Origin: Isoetes taiwanensis
Lineage: Eukaryota; Streptophyta; Lycopodiopsida; Isoetales; Isoetaceae
NCBI GenBank assembly: GCA_021234155.1
Contig: JAJEKV010000016.1
Span: forward strand, 3,214,471-3,278,470
DNA length: 64,000 nt
Direction: 5' to 3'
The position numbers were made by a program, and so were the translations under genes. This document shows, in pieces, positions 23,500-36,027 of this stretch. The notes beneath the pieces are model-generated. The model made no database searches and was not told the origin of the DNA. It was given only the letters and a program-made list of their open reading frames with translations. Position 1 is the first letter of the stretch. Each line of letters opens with the position of its first letter.

Positions 23500-24199
23500 T
23501 ATCATGTATATTGGAAATCTTTCAATGTCTGAATCTTCTATAGAAGCAAGATAACTATAAGATAAAGATTCATCATCGCGTCCTATTCATGTTTCTAGTA
23601 GCAAAGTTGTTCGGAAATGCTCAAGATGCTTTCAATTGTTTTAGAAATGCCTCAACAAGAAGAACAAGCCCGCATTACATGATGATTTTCTACTTGTCTA
23701 GAGCATAAAGCTGATGATAATCGACCTATAATAGCAAGGGTTTAATTCCAAGCTATAGTAATTTGAAATGCAGTCTTTTATTATTGAAGTGGAACTGCAA
23801 AAAGTGGCAGCTTTGTGTAAAGAGGAAGACTTGTTTAATGTCATTAGAAGATCTTGAAATCTGTTAGAGCACCATCAGTGTAATGCAGACATGATTGCTC
23901 TTCAAGTAAGAATTTTCTTTATGTTTGCTAACATTGTTCAGCTATGAGGATTTGATACGTGACCAAACCCCTTTAATCCTTTGTTGAAGCATTGTGCAAT
24001 GCGTGGGTCTGCTATACGCTACACTGTTGGAGTGCTCCTTGTTCATCTTATCAATATGAAGAAACGTGATGTATTTTCTAATACTCCTTCTCGGCATTGG
24101 TAATTGCTTCATTGCAACATGTTACACTTTGTCAAAATATAGTGACCGTTGGTATTTCTTTTGTACCTTTATAGTGCCTGCGAGCTCCCAGAATTATAT

Positions 24200-25570
24200 G
24201 AAGCATACAGAACACAACGATGTCTTTGGCATTCAAGACCAATCCAGCTTTTCCAACTATGCGTTTTGACATAATTGCTGTCAAAATTACTGTGCATGCA
24301 CTTTTTATTGCTAAGAGCATGCAGAACAGGATTCAAATAAGATTTTTCTTCTGTCAAAAGGCAACCTTCTAATATCTGTTGGTTTGTGTTGGCCTTTGTG
24401 CAGCACTGGCTCTCTACTCTTATCCTTCTTTATTATGGCCATGCAGATTTCCTTCTTTAGTTCTTTGTGCAGAACAATTGGAGTCTTTACATGCATTTGT
24501 TCACTCATGGTACATTGAAGCATTTGCTATTATAGTTTGATTTTGCGATTTAATGTCACCTTGGTCGGAGCATAGGAATATTGCCATCGGCTAGGAATTG
24601 TTGAGTATTCCAATGAATTTAAGAGTATGCAAACTTCCATATAAAAAAATCCAGCAATATACAAGGTCAATCCAGTTTTCCGTCTATGATCTTTTGATAT
24701 ATTATTGCCAAGGTTACGGTGCGTGCATTTTTTTATTCTAAGGGAGCATGCAAAACTGGTTATGACCAAGATTCTTTTATTATATGGGGCGTGCGTTTTT
24801 TAATGCTAAGGTAGCATACAGAACTAGTTATGTCCAAGATTCTTCTTTTGTCAAAAGGTAAGCTTCTGCAAGTTTGTGTTCGCATTTGTGTTGCAATGGC
24901 TCCTTAGTCTCATCCTTCTTAATTGTGGCCATGCAAGTTTCCGTCTTTACTTCTTTTTTGAGATGAAACATTGACATACTTTTGTTTCTTCTTGGTTTCT
25001 ATCTATTGAAGTTTGATTTTGTGATTTGATGTCACACTAGTTGGAGCATAGGAATATTACTATCGAGTGGGAATTATGGAGTACTGCAATGCAGTCTAAG
25101 GTTATTTAAATCTCCATTTAGAAATATCTAGCAATATACAAAAATGAACCATTTGACAGAAATTTAGATCACCCATGAACTTTAGGTAGACATCCTTTTT
25201 TAATGTTTGATTGTTTGTAGATCTAGTTAATGGTATTGCTTTACGTGATTTTGCTAGGGGGCAATTACCATCTGTGTATTGCTGCGTGTTCATATGCACC
25301 TGTCAGTTGTGTTCAAAGAGATCTGCATGTTTTCCTTTTTTAGTTCTTTGTTCAGTTGGAATTTTTACATGCGTTTGTTGTTCATGAACTGGTAAACTGA
25401 ATTATGCTGCTATTGCAGTTTGATTTTGCGATTTGTTGTGACTTTGCCCAGGGCCTCGGAGTATTGCCATCCCATGGAAATCATTGAGTACTGCAATGCA
25501 AGCTAAGAGTATTCAAATCTTCATATAGAAATATCTAGCAATTTACAAAAACGAATTATTCAACAGGAAA
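24200..25570 (+). repeat. Decayed tandem array, about 0.45 kb units
   Basis: Phrases recur in the same order at least three times: 'agtttgattttgygattt' (near 24533, 25012, 25417), 'catagga/cggagtattgcca' (near 24572, 25046, 25455) and 'atatctagcaatwtacaa' (near 24650, 25125, 25540). An extra 'gcatgcagaac/gcatacagaac' segment appears in the first units. The units differ by many substitutions and indels, so the array is old. It has no coding sequence. Confidence 0.7.
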
Positions 25571-26640
25571 TGATACAAATGCATAAGGACTTATGTCATG
25601 TGGAAATGAATAAGATGTTTGGCAGATCCATATAATATCACAGCTATTGATGGCAACTTACAAAAGTCATCTGTTTCGTCTCTACCATGTTTTCCTCATA
25701 TGTACTGTTGTAGGTTGTATGTACTGTTGTATGTTTTGCTCCAACTTATGGCTGGTCTTATTTGTTGGTAATACATAATGACCAGTAGCTTTAAATTACG
25801 TTATTTCACGCAATCGTGCTCCGGGTTTTGCAGAGCAGCGCCACTTCCTCTACTTGCCCTGTCTCCACGGGAATCCTCTGTTATGATCTGCAACCAAAAC
25901 TCCTGTTATAATGCGACAGCAAAATGGGTACTCTGTGTGCATGCTTTATCTTTGCTCCTGCACTGCCTCAACTGGTGGAACCGCCTCGAATTTTTACGGG
26001 GCAGAAAGCCCCACCAACCTAAAATTACCTAATACATAGCATCTATGGAGAGACACATGATAATCCGTTTTAGGAGTTTGTAATAGGACACTTTCTCCTC
26101 AAGTGGTGCAATATATTTAGAAACTGATGGTTATTTGAGTACATCATGCACATTCTATGGTTTAAGGATGCAACATCCTTGAAGGATCTGGAGACACATT
26201 ATTGCATTTCAAGGTAGAAATCTGGAATTCCAAGAACCATTTCTTAAGAAATATGGAACAATTAGATCTAATATAAACCAAATGATAAATATTTGACAAT
26301 TGCAGGTTGCAACTTCAGGTTTTAAATGAAGGCATCATGTACATTAATAGAAATTTTGCTATGTTCTTCAATAGAAGTCCATGCAAGGCCCTTTGTTCTT
26401 GCCTAATGAAATCGTATTAGGAGCCCCAATGACAATGTACACGATCTCAATCAAAGCATTGAAGATGATGCATTGGGACAATGAACGAATGTTTTCCATT
26501 GTTCTATCATGAACATAATTTTCCTTTAAGCAAAGATCTTGATTGCCAATTTGCAAACCAAATATTTGGAATAACAAGCTTGATCGAGTATACAGCTGGG
26601 TCTTGAGGGTGAAGTATGATTTAATCCACTTCATCCTCAG
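25571..26640. other. No gene seen
   Basis: Short broken frames only; no domain, RNA gene or paired repeat ends were recognised. Confidence 0.4.
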
Positions 26641-26642
26641 GC

Positions 26643-26661
26643 CACGGAGGGCAACCCTCCG
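26643..26661. repeat. Perfect 8 bp GC-rich hairpin
   Basis: ACGGAGGG and CCCTCCGT pair around a CAA loop, about 30 bp before the GATA microsatellite. It resembles the subterminal hairpin of some plant elements, but no CTRRT end follows on either strand. Confidence 0.6.
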
Positions 26662-26686
26662 TGCGCAGCACCTTGTTTTTTTTTGG

Positions 26687-26808
<122 letters not shown>

Positions 26809-26959
26809 TCTATCTTTTTTGGAAGGATGAACCAAAAGTTTATCAATCTACAAGAATATGTACAAATTGAATATCTCTCATCTAGTTGTGTAAGCACAAG
26901 AGGGTGCTGCTGGAACATGAGCCTGCAGCACAATATACTTACTCCATACTAGATAAATA

Positions 26960-27148
26960 AAAAAGGATACGGCTCTGCTTAAAGATCTAACCACATTGGA
27001 CTTATAAGGGAGTCAAATTAGATGTGACCTACTGGAATTTCAGGAGAATTTGAAGATGTATCTTGGGGCAGCGGCAAGACAGTATTATCTTCAACCAAAT
27101 CATCCCATTGAAGTGGAGCAAAGTGACCATATGCAGCCGGGAGGAGCA
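26960..27148 (-). pseudogene. Possible L1 ORF1 remnant beyond the gypsy insertion
   Basis: On the minus strand this side of the 5 bp target duplication can be read as a continuation of the L1-type ORF1 remnant at 33482-34600: a short open stretch with 'PAAYGHFAPLQWDDL' and a Pro/Asp/Ser-rich end. The frame at the junction is shifted, so the link rests mainly on the gypsy insertion geometry. Confidence 0.4.
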
Positions 27149-27153
27149 CAATC

Positions 27154-28051
27154 TGTTACGGCACAAAAAGTTTCCCGGGAACAACTCCTGCGGCGTGTGC
27201 CGCAGCCGTCGATGCGCCCACACCTTGGATCCCTGATCCCCCACACTGACCATGATGGCTTGCTGCTATGCAAAACAACCCACACAGACTGAATCCTTCC
27301 AGAGAATTCTCCCTGGATGAATGTTTACCAGCTGGCCAAGCTTAATCCGGCTCCTGGCAGTAACAATCTGCCTTGGGGCCACAACTACAGCCTCAGGCTG
27401 CAAATCCGAAACTCAAGGCCAGCTCTTGAATCAAATAGCCAAGTCTTATAGCGAGAATCGGCCCTCCTATCTCTTGATTCAAATTTGTGCCCTCAACCAA
27501 TACTTCCTCCCGGCTTTATAATCCAAGCTCTCGGGTTAACTATCGGTCCTCTATGACCAAAACCGCCAGGTTAGGCTTTTATTCGATCAGATTCCATGCT
27601 CTCTGACTTAACTTTATAGATCTTTGTAGGATCTTCCACTAATTAAGTCTTCTGCGATATATATTCAGGTTTTTTGAACCCATCGAACCATTTGTTGCCA
27701 TGTGTCCTTTAAACATTACCCATTTAACATAGCTAACTATTTATTTGCTCATATTAATGTTTTAACCCTTAGTACTACCATTACAACTTAGCTAGCCATA
27801 TTAACATGGATCCTCCACGTCTATGGACCCTGCAAGCTCCTTCAGCACTAATACTTGGTGCCCCTAAGAGCACCCTTATCCACCACTAGCCATTATTACT
27901 ACTTATCCCGCATCACATCACCGTAGGCAGTTCTGATCAACACGGCCCATTAAATCTGGCTGCCGCAACGACAATCGCGATAGCGATACCCGTGCTCATG
28001 GATGTCCGAAAGTAAGGGCCGATAAACTATGCCCTTGGGGAGCACAGCAAC
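27154..28051 (-). repeat. 3' LTR of the gypsy element
   Basis: It begins TGTTACGG and ends GCAACA on the plus strand, and matches about 32570-33476 along its length. The shared parts include 'cacaccttggatcc', 'gtggccaagcttaatc'-like sequence and 'tttgaacccatcgaaccatt'. Confidence 0.88.
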
Positions 28052-28069
28052 ATTCCTCCCCCTCCTTTT
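28052..28069 (-). other. Polypurine tract
   Basis: The minus strand reads AAAAGGAGGGGGAGGAA directly before the 3' LTR, the expected site and composition of the plus-strand primer for reverse transcription. Confidence 0.8.
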
Positions 28070-28080
28070 GGACCTTGTCC

Positions 28081-28582
28081 TCAAGGTTGACCATTCAGAT
28101 GAAGGAACTGCTGCACAAATTCCTCCGTCTCCCAGGTGACATCCTCAAAAGGCGTCCACGCTTAAGCGAACCAGATGTTCTACCACATCTCTATTGCACA
28201 GCTGCCGAACTCTTTTATCCAAAAGACGTTCTAGCGTTACAGAGGAGTTTAAGACGATCGGTATACTTTGCGGACTAACCATGTTAGCGGTATCCAGTAT
28301 AGCCCTCTTTAGCTGACTTACATGAAACACAGGATGGATCTCTACTTCCTGTGGTAAGTTCAACTCGTACGCTGTTTCCCCGACCCTTTTAGTAATCCTA
28401 AAAGGCCCAGCATACCGCGGAGTAAGTTTGGGCACTCGATCTTTGGTCAAAAGTCGCAAAGTGTTCATTCTCAAAGCCGAAGGATAAACAATCCTTAGGA
28501 AAACATAATCACCCTCTTCATAAGAGACATCACATCTATGCTTGTTAGCAGACGTTCGTGCCCTATCTTGAGCTTTTCGCAA
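28081..28582 (-). pseudogene. Gypsy integrase C-terminus and chromodomain
   Basis: After the GPY/F-like stretch ('PKLTPRYAGPFRI') and 'HPVFHVSQLK' comes a degenerate chromodomain starting 'LERLLDKRVRQL' and continuing to 'FEDVTWETEEF'. A single extra T near 28155-28160 shifts the frame in the middle of the chromodomain. Reading past it, the domain runs on to a stop at 28081. Chromodomains are thought to guide chromovirus integration to marked chromatin. Confidence 0.8.
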
Positions 28583-29310
28583 AGCTTGCTTGCATTCCCG
28601 TGTGATGGCTATTATTATAAGCGAACTCTAGATAGGGTAAATAATCTTCCCACCTAGACTGCTTCTCGTGGACAAAACTTCTTAACATGTCCTCTAAGAT
28701 CATGTTTATGCGCTCAGTTTGTCTGTCCGTCTGTGGATGATTTCCACTACTCATGTACAATCGGATCCTCAATCCTTTGATCTCTCCAAAAGTGACATGT
28801 GAACTTAGTGTCCCGATCAGTCACAATGGACAAGGGAAGTCCGAAGGTTGGAAATATGCACTGCATATAGGCAACTGCTACGTCATGCCCCGTAGCCTCC
28901 CCTTTTAATGCTATGAACTTAGCATACTTGGTTAGCCGATCCACTACGACCAAAATTTGAGTATGTTGCCTAGCAGTTCTAGGTAATGCGACTATAAAGT
29001 CCATACTCACGCTTTCCGAGCGTTCATTTAGTATAGGGAGGGGCTGTAACAATCCCGGAGTTTTCCCATGATCCGCCTTCACCGCTTGACACACCAAGCA
29101 GTGACTTACTAAGTCCTTGACTTGATCTTGCAACTCTGGCCAGTAGTAGAACCTTCTAACCAACTCATACGTCTTCCATTCACCTTCATGCCTAGCTTGT
29201 GGAGTGTCATGGTGCTCACGTAGAATTGACTCCCTAAGGTCCCCACTTGAAGGAACATAAATCCTTCCCTTATAGAAATGCAAACCCTCTTGCTGGGTCC
29301 ACGGCCCCAA
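28583..29310 (-). pseudogene. Gypsy integrase core
   Basis: The HHCC zinc-binding N-terminus is visible ('HHDTPQARHEG' and 'HCLVCQAVK'). It is followed by catalytic-core segments with the first Asp in 'VSMDFIVALP', the second in 'SIVTDRDTKF' and the Glu in 'NHPQTDRQTERIN'. A frame break near 28750-28775 separates the second and third catalytic residues, so no intact integrase can be made. Confidence 0.88.
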
Positions 29311-29439
29311 AGCTTGACCATTGCCGGATCTTCTGATCCTCGAGAATATGCATCCTTGATCCTTTGTATAAGATCACTTGCCAAAGTTGTTAAGGTATTT
29401 ATATGCTTAACCCTTGATAATGCATCAGCAACTGGATTA

Positions 29440-30943
29440 TTTTTGCCCGGCGTATGCTCAATGGAAATATGAAACTCATGGAGGAAGTCTAGCCACCTAG
29501 CTTTGTCACCGGGATTAATTTCGGCTTGACTTTGCAAGAACCTTAATGGTTTATGGTGGTATAGGCGATAAACTTGCGGCGCTCTTGGCTCGTCCCACTA
29601 CGCAAAGTAGTGCCTCCGTCTTTCACGCATGCACAATGGCTAGCAACTCTTGCTCATAAGTTGCGTAGTTCTTTCTCCATGAGGACTTAGTTTCGACTTT
29701 CATAAGCCACCACGTGACCTTTTGCATTATCTTTCCCGGTAGCAGCCCACAAGCGTGGTATAGACCTCAAATGCCTGATTCAAATCCGGCACTTTTAGCA
29801 CAGGATTGCTCACTAGCAAGTCCTTAATGCGCCGAAACACCTCTTGCTGCTCTCTCCCCCACACAAAATCGTGATCTTTTTTCAAAGATCGGATGTGAGA
29901 ACAACAACTTTAGAAAATTTAGGTGCAATTTAAGGGGTAATGCGTGGCTAACCCTAGAAAATTTCGTAACTCCGGCTCTTCAACAGTTTGCGAGTAGACG
30001 AGAATATCATCTAAAAAGACTTCGACAAACTTGTCCAAATGCTCAGAAAACACTTGATTCATTAGTCGCATAAACGTTGCGGGTGCATTTGTAAGCCCAA
30101 ACAGCATAACAGAAACTCATAATGTCCTTGATGAGTTCTGAATGCAGTTTTAGGTTCGTCCCCTTCCCGAATCTTAATCTGATGATATCCACTGCGGAGG
30201 TCTATCTTGGTGAACCATTTGGCACCCCCAAGATGATCCAGAATATCATCGACCCGGGGTAAAGGATATCGATCCTTTACAGTTGCCTTGTTAAGTGCCC
30301 GGTAATCTATGCACATCCGCATAGTACCGTCCTTTTTCTTTACAAGCAAAACGAGACTCGCAAAAGGTGATTTACTTGGTCGTACAAAACCTTTGCTTAA
30401 CAATTCTTTCACTTGCTTTTTAACCTCTTCAAGTTCTAGAGGACTCAATCGGTAGGGAGCACGTGCCATGGGCTTGACCCCAGGTTGAAGCTCAATTTCA
30501 TGCTCGACACCCCGCGAGGGTGGTGGTCCCTCAGGTAACTCTTCCGAAAAAACATCCTTGAAGGTATGCAAAAGATCTTTTAGTCTTTGGTCTACCTCAG
30601 AGTACTCTCCGGTGTTAACCACCAACGAGTGACACGATTTGGTAAGCAAATCATCTTTTCTCAAGTACATCAAAGAAAAATCATTTGTATTAACTTTGAA
30701 AACCTTTTTAGCCTGTGTGGCTGACATGAGCTTACTAGGCTCTACATACGGTAAACCTTGAACCCTAACTACCCTATTTGACGGTAAATTGAAAACTAAG
30801 GTGTGTGTTGGCCAGAGAATCTGTGGCTCAACTTGCTGTAACCATTTCATGCCTAGAATGACATCATATTGCTTTAACTGAGCGATGTCTAGATCTATGG
30901 ACATGGATGTTACAATTCGGAATTCTTTGTCCAACAACTCCAC
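29440..30943 (-). pseudogene. Gypsy reverse transcriptase and RNase H
   Basis: RT motifs in order: '[17 protein letters not shown]', '[14 protein letters not shown]', then after a frameshift near 30060-30110 '[18 protein letters not shown]' and 'FLDDILVYS' with the catalytic Asp pair. Right after this the sequence jumps to '[11 protein letters not shown]', normally well downstream, so part of the connection region is deleted. RNase H remains only in pieces ('HDFVWGREQQEVF' and 'HTPGKNNPVADALSR'). The gene is inactive. Confidence 0.88.
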
Positions 30944-30979
30944 ACAAACACCCCGTGCTTGCTCATTGTGACACTGAGT

Positions 30980-31243
30980 TTATGGCCCAGCCTCAGAGTC
31001 GATCACGTATCGAGCCACCTCGTTCAATTCCAGCCCTAGATCATGTGCTAGATCTGCAGAAATAAAGTTATGAGTGCTTCCAGAATCAACCAAAACAACC
31101 ACGTTTCTACCATTGATTCTACCTAACAATCTAATAACTTTATCTGCATAAGAGCGTGGAGTAGGGCTTACCATCTCTTCTCGAGCGATAACTGATAACG
31201 CCTTTACCTCTGGCTTATCATTTACCTTTGCAGTGCTGGCCAA
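30980..31243 (-). pseudogene. Gypsy aspartic protease
   Basis: The segment 'VVLVDSGSTHNFIS' carries the DSG active-site triad of retropepsins and is followed by 'LGLEL'. Upstream, near 31240-31310, a broken CCHC zinc knuckle can be read as 'HFARE' after an in-frame stop, marking the end of gag. Confidence 0.8.
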
Positions 31244-32569
31244 AACTTTCTTGCGAGGCTTTGTATATTCTCGGGCAAAGTGTCAGGCCACCCCACAAAC
31301 GATAACACCCCTTAGACTTATCATTTTTTTGGCGTCACCTTCCTTGGCCTTGCCCCCGCGGCCTTATCCTTAGAATCATTCTTACGCTTCTTAGGGGAGC
31401 ATATCCCAGGAGTTTCCCCGGCCCTCTTTGCCTTCAATTAGCAAAGTTACAGGCCTTCTTGGATTCTTCCCTACCCACGGTTTCTGGCCATCTCAGCGAT
31501 TAACTCAAAGTCCCTGAGTTTCAGCCTGCGGCAAATGCGTCACGAATGCTAGCATCCCATAGACCATTTATAAAATGATCCACGGCCATGCGCATCCTGC
31601 GATGTCACGGGTAAACATGAAAAGCCCTCGGCTCCATCACATAATCCCACGAGAGACCACAATGCGTGGTGAGCTCTTTCACCAGATGAAAGCATGGACG
31701 GTCATAATGAGTGCATACTCTGTCGGAATAAATGACAAAATTCCTCCAAGTACGACTTCTTCCGACCATTCGGTGTGTATGTCCCACCATTCTTTGGTCC
31801 CTTCAACTTCAGGGTGGCATACATTAGTCATGCATTCCCGCCCTTCTTCGTGGCTGCAAAATATAACTTCATTTGATTGAACCATCACATAGCCTGCTCA
31901 GGCATTACATCCTTGCCATAGAAATCCGGCATTTTACGCACTCTAGAGATTTAATCTCTTCACGGAATGTCCCCGGGGATTCTTTCCCGGTGAGTGATAC
32001 CTTCCATGACATTCTAAAGGCTTTGGTTCTTGCCAACCCGTGTTTACTCCCGATGGTGCTAGATCCGTCGTTGCTCGAAACACGATTTTGCCCACAGGTA
32101 GTGGGGCTTTGACCACATGCCAAAACTTCTCTACTACACTACTCAAGTGAAGTTTCTCGGGCCCTTCCTTGACAACCCACTTACGAGTTTTCTGTATCAA
32201 CCCGAGTGTTGGAAACCTGGCTTGTTCCGCCCTTATCCGATTCGGTTCCCTAGTTAGGCGGTTGATATGACCTACACTTTCGTCGGGGTAAGTTTTTCAC
32301 CTCACCGGACCCATTTCGATACTTGCTCGGGCGTTTCGGCATTCACATTATCAATATAAGCTGCACTTGCGGAATTAACATGATCAACACCTATGAATAA
32401 ATTGCCGGGAGCGGCGACAGTGTGCTCCCCATCCATTTCGAACTTCGGGCAATTCATCGTCTAAATGAATGTCCTCGATTTATGCCCTCTTGACCGGATG
32501 CACTTGGGCAATCCATCAATAGGTCAGTAGGCTTATCGAGCACGGGTTCAGCCATTGAGCTACGATACC

Positions 32570-33476
32570 CACATAAAGACACAAAATTTTTCCCGGGAAC
32601 AGCTCATCCGCGTGTGCCACGCAGCCGTCCGGTCTGCGCCCACACCTTGGATCCACGATCCCCCACACTCATCGATGGCTTGCTGCTACTATGCAAAACC
32701 ACCCACACGGACGGATCCTTCCGAGAATCCTCCACGGATGAATATTTACCAGGTGGCCAAGCTTAATCATCCTCCTAGCGGTGTAATCGCTTGGGGCCAC
32801 AACTTCTGACCTCAGGCGGCAGAGTCCAGAGCTCAAGGCCCGACTCTTGAATCAAATAGCCAAGTCTTATAGCGAGAATCGACCCTCCTATTTTTACGAT
32901 CCAAATTAGGTGCCTCAACCAATATTTCCTTCCGGCTTTATAATCCAAGCTCTGGAGTTAACTATCGAGTCCTCTATGACCAAACCGGCGGAGTTAGGCT
33001 TTTATTCGATCCGATTCCATGCTCTCTGACTTAACTTATAGATGCGGCAAAGGATCTTCCACGAATCGTCTTCTACATATGTATCGAGGGTTTCTTGAAC
33101 CCATCGAACCATTTGATGCCACGTGTCCTTTAAACATTACCCATTTAACATAGCTAACTATTTATTTGCTCATACTAATGTTTTAACCCTTAGTACTACC
33201 ATTACAACTTAGCTAGCCATATTAACATGGATCATCCATGTCTATGGACCCTACCAAGCTCCTTCCGCACTAATACTTAGTGCCCCCTAAGCGCACCCTT
33301 ATCCGTCGCTAGCCATTATTACTACTTATCCGCATCCCCACGGTAAGGACGGTTCACGGTCAACCACGCCCATTAAATCATAAGCGCACGGCAATCGCGA
33401 CCAATAGTACCCCCCATGCTCATGGACGTCCCGTCAAGGGCCCGATTCCGGCTATGCCCTTGGGGCACCCATAACA
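32570..33476 (-). repeat. 5' LTR of the gypsy element
   Basis: It matches 27154-28051 and ends CATAACA against the CAATC duplication. The inner edge is approximate. Just inside it, the minus strand reads TGGGTATCGTAGCTC (near 32555-32569), a possible mutated form of the tRNA-Met primer site TGGTATCAGAGC. Confidence 0.82.
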
Positions 33477-33481
33477 CAATC

Positions 33482-34600
33482 ATGTAGAGCAAGTGCTGAA
33501 GAGGGCTGAGATGCCGAGGTGTTAGAACCCTTAACTGACTTTTGAGGTTGACGAAGAGCAGGTGGATGTTTGGGTGGAGGGTGGGCACCACGATGATCAA
33601 TGTCCATTTACTGCCCACAAGCCTCTTCAACTTGCCCTTGTGACCTTTGAATCTCATCCAGCCTTTGCCTCTGTTCATCCAGCAGCAGAGACGTGGGACC
33701 AGCGGCTGGAATAGATGTAGAGGAAGTCACAGGGGGATGAGAGACATCCATTGAAAAAGGAGCAGAGCTAGGAGTAGGATTTGCAGCAGAGGCAACTAGA
33801 GGAGCCTGCTCGTAAGACTTACGATATTGAGCAAAGAGAAAGGCCTCAGGGAACATGAGAGCCAGCTCTGGACCATTTAACAATCAGCTTGAAAGGAAAG
33901 AACATGGGCCCACTATGAACAACAATTGTCTGAGGCAGATCACGATGAATGGGTCATGCTACACAAATCTTAGTAATGCCATTGGTTATAGCATGTTGCA
34001 AGTGAAGTCCAATCTCATTAACAATAGCAGAAATGAACTCAGAAACCTGAAACTCTGGAGGAAAGTCTTCAATAGCAATCCAGAATGGGGCACGTAAGGC
34101 ATCTGCCTTACCTGGAAAAAAGCCAGGAACATATTGTTGATACAACAAGGAATGTTTCCATAGAGGGTCAATACCTCGTTCTATAAGTTGAGCCACCGGC
34201 TCAAGAGATTCAAACATCAGGAGAAAGCAACGTTGATCTTTGGCCACGAACTTGATAGATTGATACTTAAGAAGCCCTAATTTGTGTAGATGCCCAGATA
34301 ACCAAGATCCCACGAGGGAACCAGTGAAGTAACACATAACAGAGCATGCAACTAATTGCTCCACATGACGATGGTGAGCCTCATGACTAATCGGCACCAC
34401 GGGGAATCCAAAGCGCTCAAAGGTTGACCTGCACTCATGAACCTCATAGAAAATTTCAGCCGGTGGTAACATGATATTCATGGAGTCCTGCTTGGCGTGC
34501 AATTGCTGAAGATAGAATGCAACTTCTTTCTTATTATTGTCCACCATGGTGGCAACGACTTCTGATACACGAAGTGAGGTGGCTGGAGATGACACACCTT
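33482..34600 (-). pseudogene. L1-type LINE ORF1 (DUF4283-like) remnant
   Basis: A minus-strand frame of about 210 codons (33954-34595) has 'RCFLLMFESLEPVAQLIERG', 'LLYQQYVPGFFPGKAD' and 'APFWIAIEDFPPEF'. This spacing and content match the DUF4283 domain at the N-terminus of plant L1 ORF1/gag-like proteins, which bind the element RNA. A second frame (33608-33883) gives a Pro/Ser-rich stretch. Frameshifts and the gypsy insertion at CAATC broke it. No matching ORF2 adjoins it. The alternative is a host DUF4283 protein fragment. Confidence 0.65.
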
Positions 34601-36027
34601 TGCATAGCCACTCAGAAAAATCAACACCTCCCTTGCCACTGTTTCTGGAATCATAGTTTTGTTTTGAAAACTCGCCAATCTCTATTGTTCTACGGGATCA
34701 AACAATCTCCCTCTCACAAGAAAGGGCGAGGAATGTTCTTACTATCATTTTTTTTTCATATGTGGAAATATTTTTGGTATATGGAAATGACGTGGAAATG
34801 TTAAATGTTGACGGCATCATGTGACCTTCAAAAAACGAAAACGTTTCATGTTAACATAATGGAAGTCCCCTGCCTTCGTTTTCTTCATGCATTCCTTCAC
34901 CTTTCCATTTCAGTTTTCGTAGTTCCTGCATCTTGTTGACTAAGCTATGGCAATGCGCTAAATCTCTTTTGCTTCAGACTTTGATATCATATGTGTACTT
35001 GCCAATTATCGTAACACTAGTTTTTGGCAAGAATGGTGCAACCTCATTAAATTTGCATTTTATTTTTGTATTAATATTGAGTACATGCATCCATTCATTT
35101 GTTTCAATTGCCATTCTTTATTCATACGGCTTTTTAGCGCATTATAAAGGTAGAAGGGCTTTACAAAATGGTACGCAAGGGATCTGCTTTGAAAGCAGTA
35201 GTTTCTTATCTCCTTCTATTCATACTTTTTTGTATCGGTGCAAACTGAAGATCCATACCAATTTTCGTATAAAACGTGCTCTTGGAGTTTATTAGCGGGC
35301 AAGTTGCTTTGCAAATGTGGATTGATTTAGATGCATAAATCTGCAGAATGCAGATAAAGATACACACAGGAGATGCTGCTGCCAGCATGCAATCTTGCTC
35401 GCAGTTTCCTGCTTCTATGGCCTCTTCAGCACTCGTCCTAATTCTCGTCTCAATCCTCTTGCTTATGCCCTTGCTTCCATGGATTTGCATCAATTCCCGC
35501 CTCTCTTTACTATGTGTTCTATATCTACTTCTTCATATCTACCTTCTCCTTCTACTACCACTGCTACTGCCCCAATTCCTTCTTCTCTTACTCTCTCATC
35601 CTCTTCTGGCCTTTTCTTATGTGTTTTCATCCATTATTTGTTAGTGCATTAGTATTCAAATTAGGCCTCATTGCGTTTTTCATATTATGCATCATGGTTA
35701 TTACTTATTCACTTTGCCTTATTACAAGTCATGCTAAGCATCTAAATATTATTAGATGCAGCAAACTGGACGAATGGAAACTTATGTTCATTATAGATGT
35801 CATTCTACCCTATCAGGATGCGTTTTGTTAATGTGTTCATTATAGATATCATTTATCATGTCAGGATACAAGAGATGACTTCGGGCATTGAGAGCTATTG
35901 GATGGGTCTATTTGCAAGTTCTTCCTTGATCTAGACGGTAGATAGCGTTCCTCGTTTGTGGGATATGCTTGTACAAATTTTGATATACTATATAATGAGG
36001 TTTGCGAAATACTATAAGGTTTGAGGC
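34601..36027. other. No gene seen
   Basis: Short frames only. A pyrimidine-rich stretch at about 35500-35620 yields Leu/Ser-rich translations without domain content. Confidence 0.45.

Larger units (their letters stand above)
27154..33476 (-). mobile_element. Ty3/gypsy LTR retrotransposon (chromovirus), degenerate
   Basis: A complete 6.3 kb insertion in minus orientation. CAATC flanks it on both sides (27149-27153 and 33477-33481), the 5 bp target duplication expected for Ty3/gypsy. LTRs lie at 27154-28051 and about 32570-33476. A purine-rich tract (minus strand of 28052-28069) abuts the downstream LTR. The order protease, RT, RNase H, integrase, chromodomain is that of a chromovirus. Frameshifts and a deletion make it non-autonomous, and the LTRs have many differences, so the insertion is not recent. 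The gag region (about 31320-32560) is too broken to give a protein. Confidence 0.93.

Noticed and set aside
28278-31880. Plus-strand frames over the gypsy element
   Set aside because: Antisense shadows of the minus-strand pol and gag remnants.
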